From: Siphonodentalium dalli
Lineage: Eukaryota > Mollusca > Scaphopoda > Gadilida > Siphonodentaliidae
Reading direction: 5' to 3'
Assembly (NCBI GenBank): GCA_032622095.1
Contig: CP136064.1
Coordinates: 187,847,794 to 187,911,793 of the forward strand
DNA length: 64,000 bases
Below are positions 31,787 to 43,569 of this stretch, piece after piece; position 1 is the first letter of the stretch; each line of letters starts with the position of its first letter. Position numbers and translations under genes: made by a program. Below the pieces are notes generated by a model, which was not told where the DNA came from, did no database searches, and was given only the letters and a program-made list of their open reading frames with translations.

Positions 31787-34700
31787 CGAATTAAACCATG
31801 CCCATATTGTGTTCAGAAAAAGCATATCCCGTGCACACTGGGATGAAAACCGAGTCTAATGCGCTAAAACTGTTATATATGATAGTCACGTGGCCCGGGA
31901 TGACCTACATGTCAAAAATCCGAGCTGCGTGTGGTGAGATTCTTATAAAGGCTTCACACACGAATCAAACCATGACCATATTGTTTTCAGAAAACGCATA
32001 TCCCGTGCACACTGGGACGAAAACCGAGCCTTATGTGCCAAATCTGATATATATGATAATCACGTGACGCGTGATGACCTATATGTCAAAAATCCGAGCT
32101 GCGTGTGGTGAGATTCTGATACAGGGTTAACACACTTATCAAATCATGCCCATATTGTGTTCAGAAAACGCATATCCCGTGCACACTGGGATGAAAACCG
32201 AGCCCAAATGCGCTAAAACTGTTATATATGATAATCACGTGACAAGCGATGACATATAAGTCAAAACTCCGAGCTGCGTGTGGTGAGATTCTGATAAAGG
32301 GTTCACACACGAATCAAACCATGCCCATATTGTGTTCAGAAAAAGCATATCCCGTGCACACTGGGACGAAAACCGAGCCCAATGCGATAAAACTGTTATA
32401 TATGATAATCACGTGACCAGCGATGACCTATATGTCAAACATCCGAGCTGCGTGTGGTGAGATTCTGATAAAGGGTTAGCACACGAATCAAATCATGCCC
32501 ATATTGTGTTCAGAAAACGCATATCCCGTGCACACGGGGACGAAAACCGAGCCCTATGTGTTAAAACTGATATATATATATATGATAAACACGTGACGCG
32601 TGATGACCTATATGTCAAAAATCCGAGCTGCTTGTGGTGAGATTCTGATAAAGGGTTAACACACGAATCAAATCATGCCCATATAGTGTTCATAAAACGC
32701 ATATCCCGTGCACACTGGGTTGAAAACCGAGCCCAATGCGCTAAAACTGTTATATATGATAATCACGTGACCAGCGATGACCTATATGTCAAAATCCGAG
32801 CTGCGTGTGGTGAGATTCTGATAAACGGTTACCATACGAATCAAATCACGCCCAAATTGTGTTCAGAAAACACATATCCCGTGCACACTGGGACGAAAAC
32901 CGAGCCCAATGCGCTAAAACTGATATATATGATAGTCACGTGGCCCTTGATGACCTATATGTCAAAAATCCGAGTTGCGTGTGGTGAGATTCTGATAAAG
33001 GGTTAACACACTTATCAAATCATGCCCATATTGTGTTCATAAAACGCATAACCCGTGCACACTGGGATGAAAACCGAGCCAAATGTGCTGAAACTGATAT
33101 ATATGATAAACACGTGACGCGTGATGACATACATGTAAAAAACATCCGAGCTGCGTGTGGTGAGATTCTGATAAAGGGTTAACACACCAATCAAATCACG
33201 CCCAAATTGTGTTCAGAAAACACATATCCCGTGCACACTGGGACGAAAACCGAGCCCAATGCGATAAAACTGTTATATATGATAATCACGTGACCAGCGA
33301 TGACCTATATGTCAAAAATCCGAACTGCGTGTGGTGAGATTCTGATAACGGGTTAACACACGAATCAAATGATGCCCATATTGTGTTCAGAAAACGCATA
33401 TCCCGTGCACACTGGGACGAAAACCGAGCCCAATGTGCTGAAACTGATATATATGATAATCACGCGACGCGTGATGACCTATATGTCAAAAATCCGAGCT
33501 GCGTGTGGTGAGATTCTGATAAAGGGTTAACACACGAATCAAATCATGCCCATATTGTGTTCATAAAACGCATATCCCGTGCACACTGGGATGAAAACCG
33601 AGCCCAATGCGCTAAAACTGTTATATATGATAATCACGTGACCAGCGATGACCTATATGTCAAAAATCCGAGCTGCGTGTGGTGAGATTCTGATAAATGG
33701 TTATCATACGAATCAAATCACGCCCAAATTGTGTTCAGAAAACACATATCCCGTGCACACTTATCAAATCATGCCCATATTGTGTTCATAAAACGCATAA
33801 CCCGTGCACACTGGGATGAAAACCGAGCCCAATGTGCTGAAACTGATATATATGATAAACACGTGACGCGTGATGACAGACATGTAAAAAAAATCCGAGC
33901 TGCGTGTGGTGAGATTCTGATAAAGGGTTAACACACGAATCAAATCACGCTCAAATTGTGTTCAGAAAACACATATCCCGTGCACACTGGGACGAAAACC
34001 GAGCCCAATGCGATAAAACTGTTATATATGATAATCACGTGACCAGCGATGACCTATATGTCAAAAATCCGAGCTGCGTGTGGTGAGATTCTGATAAAGG
34101 GTTAACACGCGAATCAAATCATGCCCATATTGTGTTCAGAAAACGCATATCCCGTGCACACTGGGATGAAAACCGAGCCCAATATGCTGAAACTGATATA
34201 TATGATAATCACGTGACGCGTGATGACCTATATGTCAAAAATCCGAGAGTGTGGTGAGATTCTGATAAACGGTTACCATACGAATCAAATCACGCCCAAA
34301 TTGTGTTCAGAAAACACATATCCCGTGCACACTGGGACGAAAACCGAGCCCAATGCGCTAAAACTGATATATATGATAGTCACGTGGCCCTTGATGACCT
34401 ATATGTCAAAAATCCGAGCTGCGTGTGGTGAGATTCTGATAAAGGGTTAACACACTTATCAAATCATGCCCATATTGTGTTCATAAAACGCATAACCCGT
34501 GCACACTGGGATGAAAACCGAGCCAAATGTGCTTAAACTGATATATATGACAAACACGTGACGCGTGATGACATACATGTAAAAAACATCCGAGCTGCGT
34601 GTGGTGAGATTCTGATAAAGGGTTAACACACCAATCAAATCACGCCCAAATTGTGTTCAGAAAACACATATCCCGTGCACACTGGGACGAAAACCGAGCC

Positions 34701-35130
34701 CAATGCGATAAAACTGTTATATATGATAAACACGTGACCAGCGATGACCTATATGTCAAAAATCCGAGCTGCGTGTGGTGAGATTCTGATAACGGGTTAA
34801 CACACGAATCAAATGATGCCCATATTGTGTTCAGAAAACGCATATCCCGTGCACACTGGGATGAAAACCGAGTCCAATGTGCTGAAACTGATATATATGA
34901 TAAACACGTGGCCCGTGACGACCTATATGTAAAAACATCCGAGCTGCGTGTGGTGAGATTATGATAAAGGGTTAACACACGAATCAAATCATGCCCATAT
35001 TGTGTTCAGAAAACGCATATCCCGTGCAGACTGGGATGAAAACCGAGCCCAAATGCGCTAAAACTGATATATATGATAATCACGTGACGCGCGGTGACCT
35101 ATATGTCAAAGGTGCGCGGGTGAGATTAAC
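31787..35130 (-). repeat. 175-bp tandem array, right arm (inverted)
   Basis: About nineteen units of the same repeat in reverse orientation. Units differ in the spacing around the CACGTG box (for example CACGTGACGCGTG, CACGTGGCCC, CACGTGACCAGCG), and some larger blocks are themselves repeated (about 32690-33200 resembles 34250-34730), indicating unequal exchange. Confidence 0.95.
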
Positions 35131-35357
35131 ACGCTAATTAAACCGATGTCAATGCTGGTTGTATGTTCTTGCCCGTAGATACACATACCAACTATGATTC
35201 AGATCAAGCTACCCTAACTGGAGTTATCGGTCGATTCATTACATAATAGGGCGCATTTAAAATAAAAAAAAATCGCAGTTTACCTATTCTTCAGACCTGA
35301 CGTGCCTGGCCACTGCCGCACTTTCCGCGGCCGCGCCGCACCATGTGAAGTTAATAA

Positions 35358-35361
<4 letters not shown>

Positions 35362-35427
<66 letters not shown>

Positions 35428-35468
35428 CTATATATATATATATACAGATATATATATATATATATATA
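35362..35468. repeat. (TA)n microsatellite, right of foldback element
   Basis: A TA run with interruptions GCTATA and ACAGATATA. The ATACAGATATATA text also occurs at 28903, left of the element, consistent with one TA tract split by insertion. Confidence 0.9.
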
Positions 35469-36124
35469 CTAGAAGGTGGACCCGACTTCGTCCGGGCTGT
35501 TTCCCCTCTGCTTTTCGCGAATTGCGCGATTTGACCTTGAATTGTCCATTTTTAAGGTCAAGGTCAGGTGGGGTCACGATTTGACCCGTCCAAAACACTG
35601 CCCGGACAAAAGTACCCGACAAACGTACCCGTCGAAATCCATCCGGTTTTACCCGATTTGACCTTGAATTGATAAATTTGAAGGTCAAGGGTTAGGTCGG
35701 AGTCACGATGTGACCCGTCCAAAACACTCAGTGGACAAAAGTAACCATACGTATCAAATTTCGTCGATATTCCATCAAAATTGGCGATTTAACCTTGAAT
35801 TGACCCGATTTCAACGTCAAGGTCACGTCGCACGGGCAAATGAATAGGCTTATGAGACTCCCCATACGAAAGTATCGCTAGACACTAATTTTTATCGAAA
35901 TCCCGTGATATTCGTGCGTTTGACCTTGAAATGACCCTATTTCAAGTTCAAGGTCACGTCGCACGGGCAAATTAATAGGCATATGCCACTTCCCGGCCGA
36001 AAATACGCCCACATACCAAGTTTCATCGAAATCGGCTCGTCCGTTTTCGAGTTCATCGCGAACACACACACACACACACACACCACACCACACCACACAC
36101 ATATCTTCCAAAATATATAATAGA
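35469..36124 (-). mobile_element. Helitron, family A, - strand
   Basis: On the - strand it starts TCTATTATATATTTTGGAAG (36124) and ends GGACGAAGTCGGGTCCACCT then TCTAG (35469-35472). It has the TG microsatellite and the CCGATTTCGATGAAACTTGG motif. Confidence 0.88.
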
Positions 36125-36152
36125 ATATTCCGTAGTTCTCAAAATATATAGT
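36125..36152 (-). mobile_element. Helitron 5'-end stub, family C
   Basis: Only the 5' terminus remains, beginning with TC in TCTACTATATATTTTGAGAA on the - strand. Confidence 0.6.
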
Positions 36153-36486
36153 AGATAATACAGGGGGGGGGTTAGTAAAAATTTGCAGGAAGGTATGCCG
36201 GGTGGTGGGTGGCCCGAGGGGGGGGGGCACGTTTTTTACACCCTCATGCAATTTTTTTACTAAAGACCTTTTGTGCCATTATTTGACATTTCTAACAGTT
36301 TAAAACATATTATAAGAATTTATAACTGCAAAAACATCATATTTATGTTACTGGGACCTCAAATGGGCCTTAGTAGAGATGACATTAGGCTAATATGGCA
36401 TGTTGCATATGGGGCAGTGGGTTGAACAAAATTCTTTCCCGACACCCTTCGGAAAGTAGATTCGAGAAATTAAAACTGAAATAAAT

Positions 36487-37085
36487 AAACTTGTCTTGAT
36501 GTAACTAAAGCCAAGATCATTGTGTGCATGGAAAAAGAGCCAGCAATTGTCTCAAACATTAATGTGACTATCAATGGCTAGAATATAACTGTCATCACAC
36601 TGTTCATCAGTGCATCAAGCCAATCAGTGAAATATTTACATGTCTATCAACTCATATGATCTGCTACTCTCACAACACCTAAAATATCCAAGTCTGGCAT
36701 AGTGACTGTTTGTCATTTATTATAACAGAGGTTGCTCCAGTAGACTAACAAATGTGTTAAAAGGCATAATGCTAGATAATGGGCTGGTTGACAGACTACT
36801 CGGGAAATGGTTAGAAATAATGGAATTGTGTGTATCCTGTACATTGACCTAAGTTTGCATATACATGTATAAGTAAACTTGTCCTGATGTAACTAATGTC
36901 TAGATCATTGTGTGCATTTAAAAAGAGCGAGCAACTGTCTCAAACATTAATGTGACTATCAATGGGTAGAAAATATCTGTCATCAGTGCATCAAGCCAAT
37001 CAGTGTATTATTTGCATGTCATCAGATGATCTCTCACAAGACCGAACGTATCCAAGTCTGGTATAGTGCTGTGACTGCTTGTCAT
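36487..37085 (+). repeat. About 390-bp tandem duplication
   Basis: AAACTTGTCTTGATGTAACT near 36489 recurs as AAACTTGTCCTGATGTAACT near 36873, and the following 200 bp match (CAATGGCTAGAA/CAATGGGTAGAA, CATCAAGCCAATCAGTG). The part with GTTGCTCCAGTAGACTA (36730) recurs beyond the inner element at 43640, so the duplicated unit continues on the right. Confidence 0.85.
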
Positions 37086-37460
37086 CTATATAATTATATA
37101 TATAAACGAGTAAGATCTGTCCGGATTTTTCTCTCAGACTCCTGGACCGAGTTCAACCAAATTCGGTGTGGTGACTCTGGGTACCCTGGCGGATGTTCTA
37201 ATGGTGTTAGTTTTTCAAAAAATTTAATTAAAAAAAACAAAAACAAATTGGTTTTGTTAAATTGAGCAAGGAATTCAATAACAATATATTAAAACAATAT
37301 ATATATATCAAAATGTTTCAATGACAAAATGTGCATGCTTGAAGCGCACAAAGGGGCCGCCGCTAAATGAAGGCTCTGTCTCGGATCAAAATGTTTGCGA
37401 AGTCCCACAAATGGGGCCACATGTATCTCCGATGCTGAATATAGGCCCCCAAAGGGAGCC
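37085..37460 (+). mobile_element. Possible Helitron 5' fragment
   Basis: TCTATATAATTATATATATA after host A at 37084, followed by GACCGAGTTCAACCAAATTC, resembles the shared Helitron 5' layout. Text near 37340 (GAAGCGCACAAAGGGGC, CCGCTAAATGAAGG) resembles the interior of the 50722 Helitron. No CTAG hairpin end was found. Confidence 0.4.
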
Positions 37461-37507
37461 TGTTCCTATGGAGCCCCGCAGGTGACATGCGGAGAAACAA
37501 AATATTA

Positions 37508-37762
37508 CAATTCGTGCGCACGAATTGCAATTCGTGGGAACGGACTCAATTCGTGCGCACGAATTGCAATTCGTGGCCACGGACTCAGTTCGTGGGAACG
37601 GACTCAGTTCGTGCGCACGAATTGCAATTCGTGGCCACGGACTCAGTTCGTGGGAACGGACCCAGTTCGTGCGCACGAATTGCAATTCGTGGGAACGGAC
37701 TCAGTTCGTGCGCACGAATTGTAATTCGTGGCCACGGACTCAGTTCGTGAGCACGAATTGAT
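37508..37762 (+). repeat. Subterminal palindrome array, left
   Basis: Alternating copies of the perfect 20-bp palindrome CAATTCGTGCGCACGAATTG, of GGACTCAGTTCGTGGGAACG and of CGTGGCCACG. The spacing is regular at about 32-40 bp. Such arrays often serve as transposase binding sites. The mirrored array is at 43335-43569. Confidence 0.9.
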
Positions 37763-37948
37763 AATCGAGTCAGTTATTCATCTCAGTTGGTGCGATCATT
37801 TCGATCTAGTTAATCACTTTGTTGTCCCACAATAACACGGGAAGACATCATACGATTTCTCTTTAATATTGGACTGAAATATACCGATATCCTTCGAATG
37901 CTAGCCACGCTGTTTGGTATAATCTTTAGTCTCAGACATCTGTAGAGA

Positions 37949-38115
37949 GTGCTAAATTCCAAAGGATTGTACCGACGTAAATATTATTCAGACATTGCAA
38001 GTGTGGTAACGTTTGTCCGTGGTGATATTGGGGCAAGTGGATCTCTGCATGGCTACCGATGGATGCACCAAAAACTGACCGAGAATGGATACAGGGTGAG
38101 GAAGGAAGACGTACT
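37949..38115 (+). pseudogene. Integrase N-terminal fragment, left arm
   Basis: About 55 codons encode RKYYSDIASVVTFVRGDI, then GASGSLHGYRWMHQKLTENG and YRVRKEDV. The GSxxHGYRWMHxKxxxxGYxVxxE pattern is the helix-turn-helix lead-in found just before the DDE integrase core in IS3-type and related eukaryotic integrases. The catalytic core is absent; coding runs directly into the 68-bp tandem array. Upstream, TCTGTAGAGAGTGCTAAATT replaces the shorter CTGAAG of the right arm, so this end has a small insertion. Confidence 0.65.
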
Positions 38116-38116
38116 A

Positions 38117-38985
38117 CCTATATATACGAGCGCCTGCGGCGCATAAGATACTATGGGTGTCGGGATGGGGTGATGGGTGGGTACTACCTATATACGAGCG
38201 CCTGCAGCGCATAAGATACTATGAGTGGCGGGGTGGGATGGTGGGTGGATACTACCTATATACGAGCCCCTGCTGCGCATAAGATGCTATTGGTGGCGGT
38301 ATGGGTGGTGGTGGGTACTACTTATATAGGAGCCCATGCGGCGCATAAGATACGATTGGTGGCGGGATGGGGTGGTGGGTGGATACTACCTATATACGAG
38401 CGCCTGCGGCGCATAAGATACTATGGGTGGCGAAATGGGATGGTGGGCGGGTACTACCTATATACGAGCGCCTGCGGCGCATAAAATACTATTGGTGGCG
38501 GGATGGGGTGGTGGGTGGGTACTACCTATATACGAGCACCTGCGGCGCATAAGATACTATGGGTGGCGGGATGGGATGGTGGGTGGGTACTACCTATATA
38601 CGAGCGCCTGCGGCGCATAATATACTATGAGTGGCGGGATGGGGTGGTGGGTGGGTAGTAACTATATACGAGCGCCTGCGGCGCATAAGATACTATGGGT
38701 GGCGGGATGGGATGGCGGGTGGGTACTGCCTATATACGAGCGCATGCGGCGCATAATATACTATGGGTGGCGGGATGGAGTGGTGGGTGGGTACTACCTA
38801 TATAAGAGCGCCTGTGGCGCATAAGATAATATGAGTGGCGGGATGGGGTGATAGGTGGGTACTACCTATAGGCCTATATACGAGCGCCTGTGGCGCATAA
38901 GTGGGCGGGTACTACATATATACGAGCGCCTGCGGCTCATAAGATACTATGGGTGGCGGGTGGGTACTACCTATATACGGTGTAT
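38117..38985 (+). repeat. 68-bp tandem array, left arm
   Basis: About 13 copies of a 68-bp unit with TACTACCTATATACGAGCGC, CTGCGGCGCATAAGATACTA and GGTGGCGGGATGGGATGG. The period is not a multiple of three, so the open frames repeat in shifting register and are not genes. Orientation flips near 38985. Confidence 0.95.
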
Positions 38986-41638
38986 AGGTAGTACCCACCC
39001 ACAACCCCATCCCGCCACCCATAGTATATAGGTAGTACCCAAACCCATCCCGCCACTCATAGTATAGGTATAGTACCCACCCACCATCCCATCCCGCCAC
39101 TCATAGTATAGGTAGTACCCACCCACCACCCATCCCGCCACCTATAGTATCTTATGCGCCGCAGGGGCTCGTATATAGGTAGTACCCACCCACCATCCCA
39201 TCCCGCAACCCATAGTATCTCATGCGCCACAGGCGCTCGTATATAGGTAGTACCCACCCACCACCCCATCCCGCCGCCATAGTATATAGTAACCACCCAC
39301 CCACCATCCCATCCCGCCACCCATAGTATCTTATGCGCCGCAGGCGCTCGTATATAGGTAGTACCCACCCACCATCCCATCCCGCCACTCATAGTAGCTT
39401 ATGCGCCGCAGGCCCTCGTATATAGGTATTACCCAACCACCACCCCATCCCGCCACCAATAGTATCTTATGCGCCGCAGGAGCTCGTATATAGGTAGTAC
39501 CCACCCACCACCCCATCCCGCCACCCATAGTATCTTATGCGCCGCAGGCGCTCGTATATAGGTAGTACCCACCAACCACCCCCATCCCACCACCCATAGT
39601 ATATTATGGGCCGCAGGCGCTCGTATATAGGTAGTATCCACCCACCACCCCATCCCGCCACCATAGTATCTTATGCTCCGCATGCGCTCGTATATAGGTA
39701 GTACCCACCCACCATCCCATCCCGCCACCCATAGTATCTTATGCGCCACAGGGGCTCGTATATAGGTAGTACCCACCCACCATCCCATCCCACCACCCAT
39801 AGTATCTTATGCGCCGCAGGCGCTTGTATATAGGTAGTACCCACCCACCACCCCATCCAGCCACCCATAGTATCTTATGCGCCGCAGGGGCTCCTATATA
39901 GGTAGTACCCACCCACCATCCCATCACACCACCTATAGTATCTTATGCGCCGCAGGCGCTCGTGTATAGGTAGTACCCACACACCACCCCATCCCGCCAC
40001 CCATAGTATCTTAAGCGCCGCAGGGGCTCGTATATAGGTAGTACCCACCCACCATCCCACCCCGCCACCCATAGTATCTTATGCGCCGCAGGCGCTCGTA
40101 TATAGGTTGTACCCACCCACCATCCCATCCCGCCACCCATAGTATATTATGCGCCGCAGGCGCTCGTATATAGGTGGTACCCACCCACAACCCCATCACG
40201 CCACCAATAGTATCTTATGCGCCGCAGGAGCTCGTATATAGGTAGTACACACCCACCACTCCATCCCGCCACCCATAGTATCTTATGCGCCGCAGGCGCT
40301 CGTATATAGGTAGTACCCACCAACCACCCCATCCCACCACCCATAGTATCGTATGCGCCGCAGGCGCTCGTATATAGGTAGTATCCACCCACACCCATCC
40401 CGCCACCCATAGTATCTTATGCGCCGCATGCGCTCGTATATAGGGAGTACCCACCCACCATCCCATCCCGCCACCCATAGTATCTTATGCGCCGCAGGCG
40501 CTCGTATATAGGTAGTACCCACCCACCATCCCATCCCGCCACCCATAGTATCTTATGCGCCGCAGGCGCTCGTATATAGGTGGTACACACCCACCACCCC
40601 ATCGCGCCACCAATAGTTTCTTATGCGCCGCAGGAGCTCGTATATAGGTAGTACCCACCCACCACCCCATCCCTCCACCCATATATATATATAGTATCTT
40701 ATGCGCCGCAGGCGCTCGTATATAGGTAGTACCCACCAACCACCCATAGTATCTTATGCGCCGCAGGCGCTCGTATATAGGTAGTATCCACCCACCACCC
40801 CATCCCGCCACCATATAGTACATTATGCGCCGCATGCGCTCGTATATAGGGAGTAGGCCTACCCACCCACCATCACATCCCGCCACCCATAGTATCTTAT
40901 GCGCCGCAGGGGCTCGTATATAGGTAGTACCCACCCACCATCCCATCCCACCACCCATAGTATCTTATGCGCCGCAGGCGCTCGTATATAGGTAGTACCC
41001 ACCCGCCATCCCATCCCGCCACCCATAGTATCTTATGCGCCGCAGGCGCTCGTATATAGGTGGTACACACCCACCACACCATCGCGCCACCAATAGTTTC
41101 TTATGCGCGCAGGAGCTCGTATATAGGTAGTACCCACCCACCACCCCATCCCGCCACCCATATATATATAGTATCTTATGCGCCGCAGGCGCTCGTATAT
41201 AGGTAGTATACCCACCAACCACCCCATCCCACCACTCATAGTATCTTATGCGCCGCAGGCGCTCGTATATAGGTAGTATCCACCCACCACCCCATCCCGC
41301 CACCATATAGTACCTTATGCGCCGCAGGCGCTCGTATATAGGTATAGCACCCACCCACCATCCCATCCCGCCACCCATAGTATCTTATGCGCCGCAGGGC
41401 CTCGTATATAGGTAGTACTAGTACCCACCCACCATCCCATCACACCACCCATAGTATCTTATGCGCCGCAGGCGCTCGTATATAGGTAGTACCCACCCAC
41501 CACCCCATCCCGCCACCCATAGTATCTTAAGCGCCGCAGGGGCTCGTATATAGGTAGTACCCACCCACCACCCCATCCCGCCACCCATAGTATATTATGC
41601 GCCGCAGGGGGGGGGGGCTCGTATATAGGTAGTACGTC
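38986..41638 (-). repeat. 68-bp tandem array, right arm (inverted)
   Basis: About 38 copies of the same unit in the opposite orientation. Some units have small insertions (TATATATA near 40685 and 41160), and an approximately 0.4-kb block is repeated (about 40560-40960 resembles 41040-41400), showing higher-order amplification. The array starts beside a short direct palindrome, TATATACGGTGTATAGG. Confidence 0.95.
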
Positions 41639-41693
41639 TTCCTTCCTCACCCTGTATCCATTTACAGTCAGTTTTTGGTGCATCCATCGGTAG
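41639..41693 (-). pseudogene. Integrase fragment, right arm, distal piece
   Basis: The complement of 38060-38115: it encodes the WMHQKLTVNGYRVRKEDV end of the fragment. It is cut off at ATCCATCGGTAG by the insertion that begins at 41694. Confidence 0.7.
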
Positions 41694-43048
41694 TTCAGTC
41701 ATGAACGTAGTGCGTATCCTTCTACGTTCAGTGTAGTGTCGTTTTAAAGTACTGGGGTTTGAGCCCGGTCACCTGGCGCAACGAATAACGTCAATTATAC
41801 GACCGCTAGAATGGAATCTCTGTTTTCCGTGTGTAGCTCTTAACTTTATTCTGTTACAGAACCCGGATTTTCCTACAATAGGAAATGTATTTAGTTATTT
41901 CATCGTGTTTTATTAGAAAAATACTTCCTCGAAATTGTCAAGTATTCAATTGTACAGTCTGCGCATGCGTGACGTCTGCAACAGATGGTAATGTAAAATG
42001 GCGGAATCATTAAATTCCGGAACGAAATGTTCCGTAAATCGGGTCTTTTGATAAATTGTCACATATATTAAAGGGGTACTGTACGCCATTTTCATTAAAT
42101 TTCCGGTGACAACAACGATCTAATATCGATAATATATAGAAACATAAGTAATTTGAGTCGAAGATGTATTCTGTAAACGCTCAGGTTAATAGGCTATCTT
42201 AAAATTTAATAATTTAAAAGTTAATAATTTGATATAAATTGAATTTATGACTGGAGCCATAAAATGGCGTCAATTAAATTACGAATTTGCGTAATCAAAT
42301 AAAGTAAATCAGGGATACTGGCTTGTTAAACCGATCGCACACACGATCGCTTAAAATATTATGATGATACGGGGAGAACACTCAAGCCACTCACTGACTA
42401 GCGACGATACAATAACTTAAATGATTATATGGGACTAGTATGCCTATAATATAACTTTTATTTGATTCATTTGGTTGAAAACTGTACAAAAATTACTCGA
42501 CAACGACAATTTGTATTTTTGCATTCCGGTAAATTTGTCATCCGTAACACTACTTCGTACTCAACAGACTTTCAAATAATGAAAAAAGTGTTACCTTATT
42601 CTCAGACTCGGAGACTATAGAAACCAACAACAACATTTGGCGTACAGTACCCCTTTAAGGACAAAATAAATTATTTCTCTTCAGAATATTGAGTTTACAA
42701 TATATTTCACTGGATAAAAGCAAAATATATTTGGGGATAGTGAGCACCAAATGTCACCTTCTCGATTGAGTTCAACATTTCGTTCCGTTTCCGGTTCCTA
42801 TCAGAGAAAATGGTGGCCGTCGCTGGCCGTCGTGGATTTTCTCGCTTCGATTGGCAATCTGTTAATATAATGAGCTAATGTGTACAAGTCATCACTCACT
42901 GTGGTGAATATTCTTGTTTACAATGTTATTCATTTATTAAAGTTGAGACACTATTCCCTATGTCCCTAATTGCAAACACCCAGTAAATCTACACAGAGCG
43001 ACTTGACCGCTGGAAGCAGCAATCTGCGAAAGCGGTCATGTTGACCTA
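41694..43048. mobile_element. Unclassified insertion with 11-12-bp target duplication
   Basis: ATCCATCGGTAG occurs at 41682-41693 and 43049-43060, and the integrase fragment is continuous if this segment and one copy are removed. No terminal inverted repeats or poly-A were seen. GGTTTGAGCCC near 41757 resembles a tRNA B box, but no A box lies correctly upstream. It carries a nested TTAA MITE. Confidence 0.65.
42068..42658. mobile_element. TTAA MITE (AGGGGTACTGTACGCCA ends)
   Basis: TTAA at 42068-42071 and 42655-42658 encloses the perfect 17-bp inverted repeat AGGGGTACTGTACGCCA. It has no coding capacity and a different family from the 477-bp MITE, though both begin AGG(GG)TACT. Confidence 0.88.
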
Positions 43049-43190
43049 ATCCATCGGTAGCCATGCAGAGATCCACTTGCCCCAATATCACCACGGACAA
43101 AAGTTACCACACTTGCAATTTCTGAATAATATTTACGTCGGTACAATCTTCAGATGTCTGAGACTAAAAATTATACCAAACCGCGTGGCT
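43049..43190 (-). pseudogene. Integrase fragment, right arm, proximal piece
   Basis: The reverse complement of the left-arm fragment: on the - strand it encodes the YRRKYYSEIASVVTF...SGSLHGYRW stretch. Together with 41639-41693 it mirrors 37949-38115. Confidence 0.65.
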
Positions 43191-43334
43191 AGCATTCGAA
43201 GGATATCGGTATATTTCAGTCCAATATTAAAGAGAAATCGTATGATGTCTTCCCGTGTCATTGTGGGACAACAAAGTGATTAACTAGATCGAAATGATCG
43301 CACCAACTGAGATGAATAACTGACTCGAATATCA

Positions 43335-43569
43335 ATTCTTGCGCACGAACTGAGTCCGTGGCCACGAATTGCAATTCGTGCGCACGAACTGAGTCCGTTC
43401 CCACGAACTGAGTCCGTGGCCACGAATTGCAATTCGTGCGCACGAACTGAGTCCGTTCCCACGAACTGAGTCCGTGGCCACGAATTGCAATTCGTGCGCA
43501 CGAACTGAGTCCGTTCCCACGAACTGAGTCCGTGGCCACGAATTGCAATTCGTGCGCACGAATTGTAAT
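43335..43569 (-). repeat. Subterminal palindrome array, right
   Basis: Mirror of 37508-37762, with the same 20-bp palindrome and CGTGGCCACG and GTTCCCACGAACTGAGTCC modules. Confidence 0.9.

Larger units (their letters stand above)
29005..35360. mobile_element. Giant foldback element with inverted repeat arrays
   Basis: The termini are inverted repeats, ATTATTAACTTCACATGGTG at 29007 and its complement ending near 35357, extending about 200 bp including CCGCGGCCGCGCCGC. Inside each end is an array of an approximately 175-bp repeat. The array runs in one orientation to about 31786 and in the opposite orientation from about 31787, so the whole 6.3 kb is one long hairpin. The left arm has about 450 bp (29211-29659) absent from the right arm. 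No transposase was found. The insertion lies in a TA run, so no unique target duplication can be read. Confidence 0.85.

Noticed and set aside
30891-34987. Open frames of 66-115 residues in the 175-bp arrays
   Set aside because: They are periodic artefacts; the period is not a multiple of three and stops recur each unit.
37395-37761. Arg/Cys-rich frames (CARIAIRGHGLSS) near the integrase element ends
   Set aside because: They are produced by the palindromic subterminal sites; mirrored frames occur on the other strand.
37949-38115. Retroviral or LTR-retrotransposon integrase
   Set aside because: No LTRs, gag, protease or RT nearby; inverted termini and a 6-bp duplication point to a DNA transposon.
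38117-41638. CRISPR-like array of regular repeats
   Set aside because: Units are contiguous, with no unique spacers, no cas genes and a eukaryotic context.
38221-41683. Many open frames with GWWVGTTYIRAPAAHK-like text
   Set aside because: They come from the 68-bp tandem repeat read in rotating frames, not from genes.
41749-41790. Possible tRNA or SINE head (GGTTTGAGCCC)
   Set aside because: A B-box-like string only; no A box at the right distance upstream and no cloverleaf.
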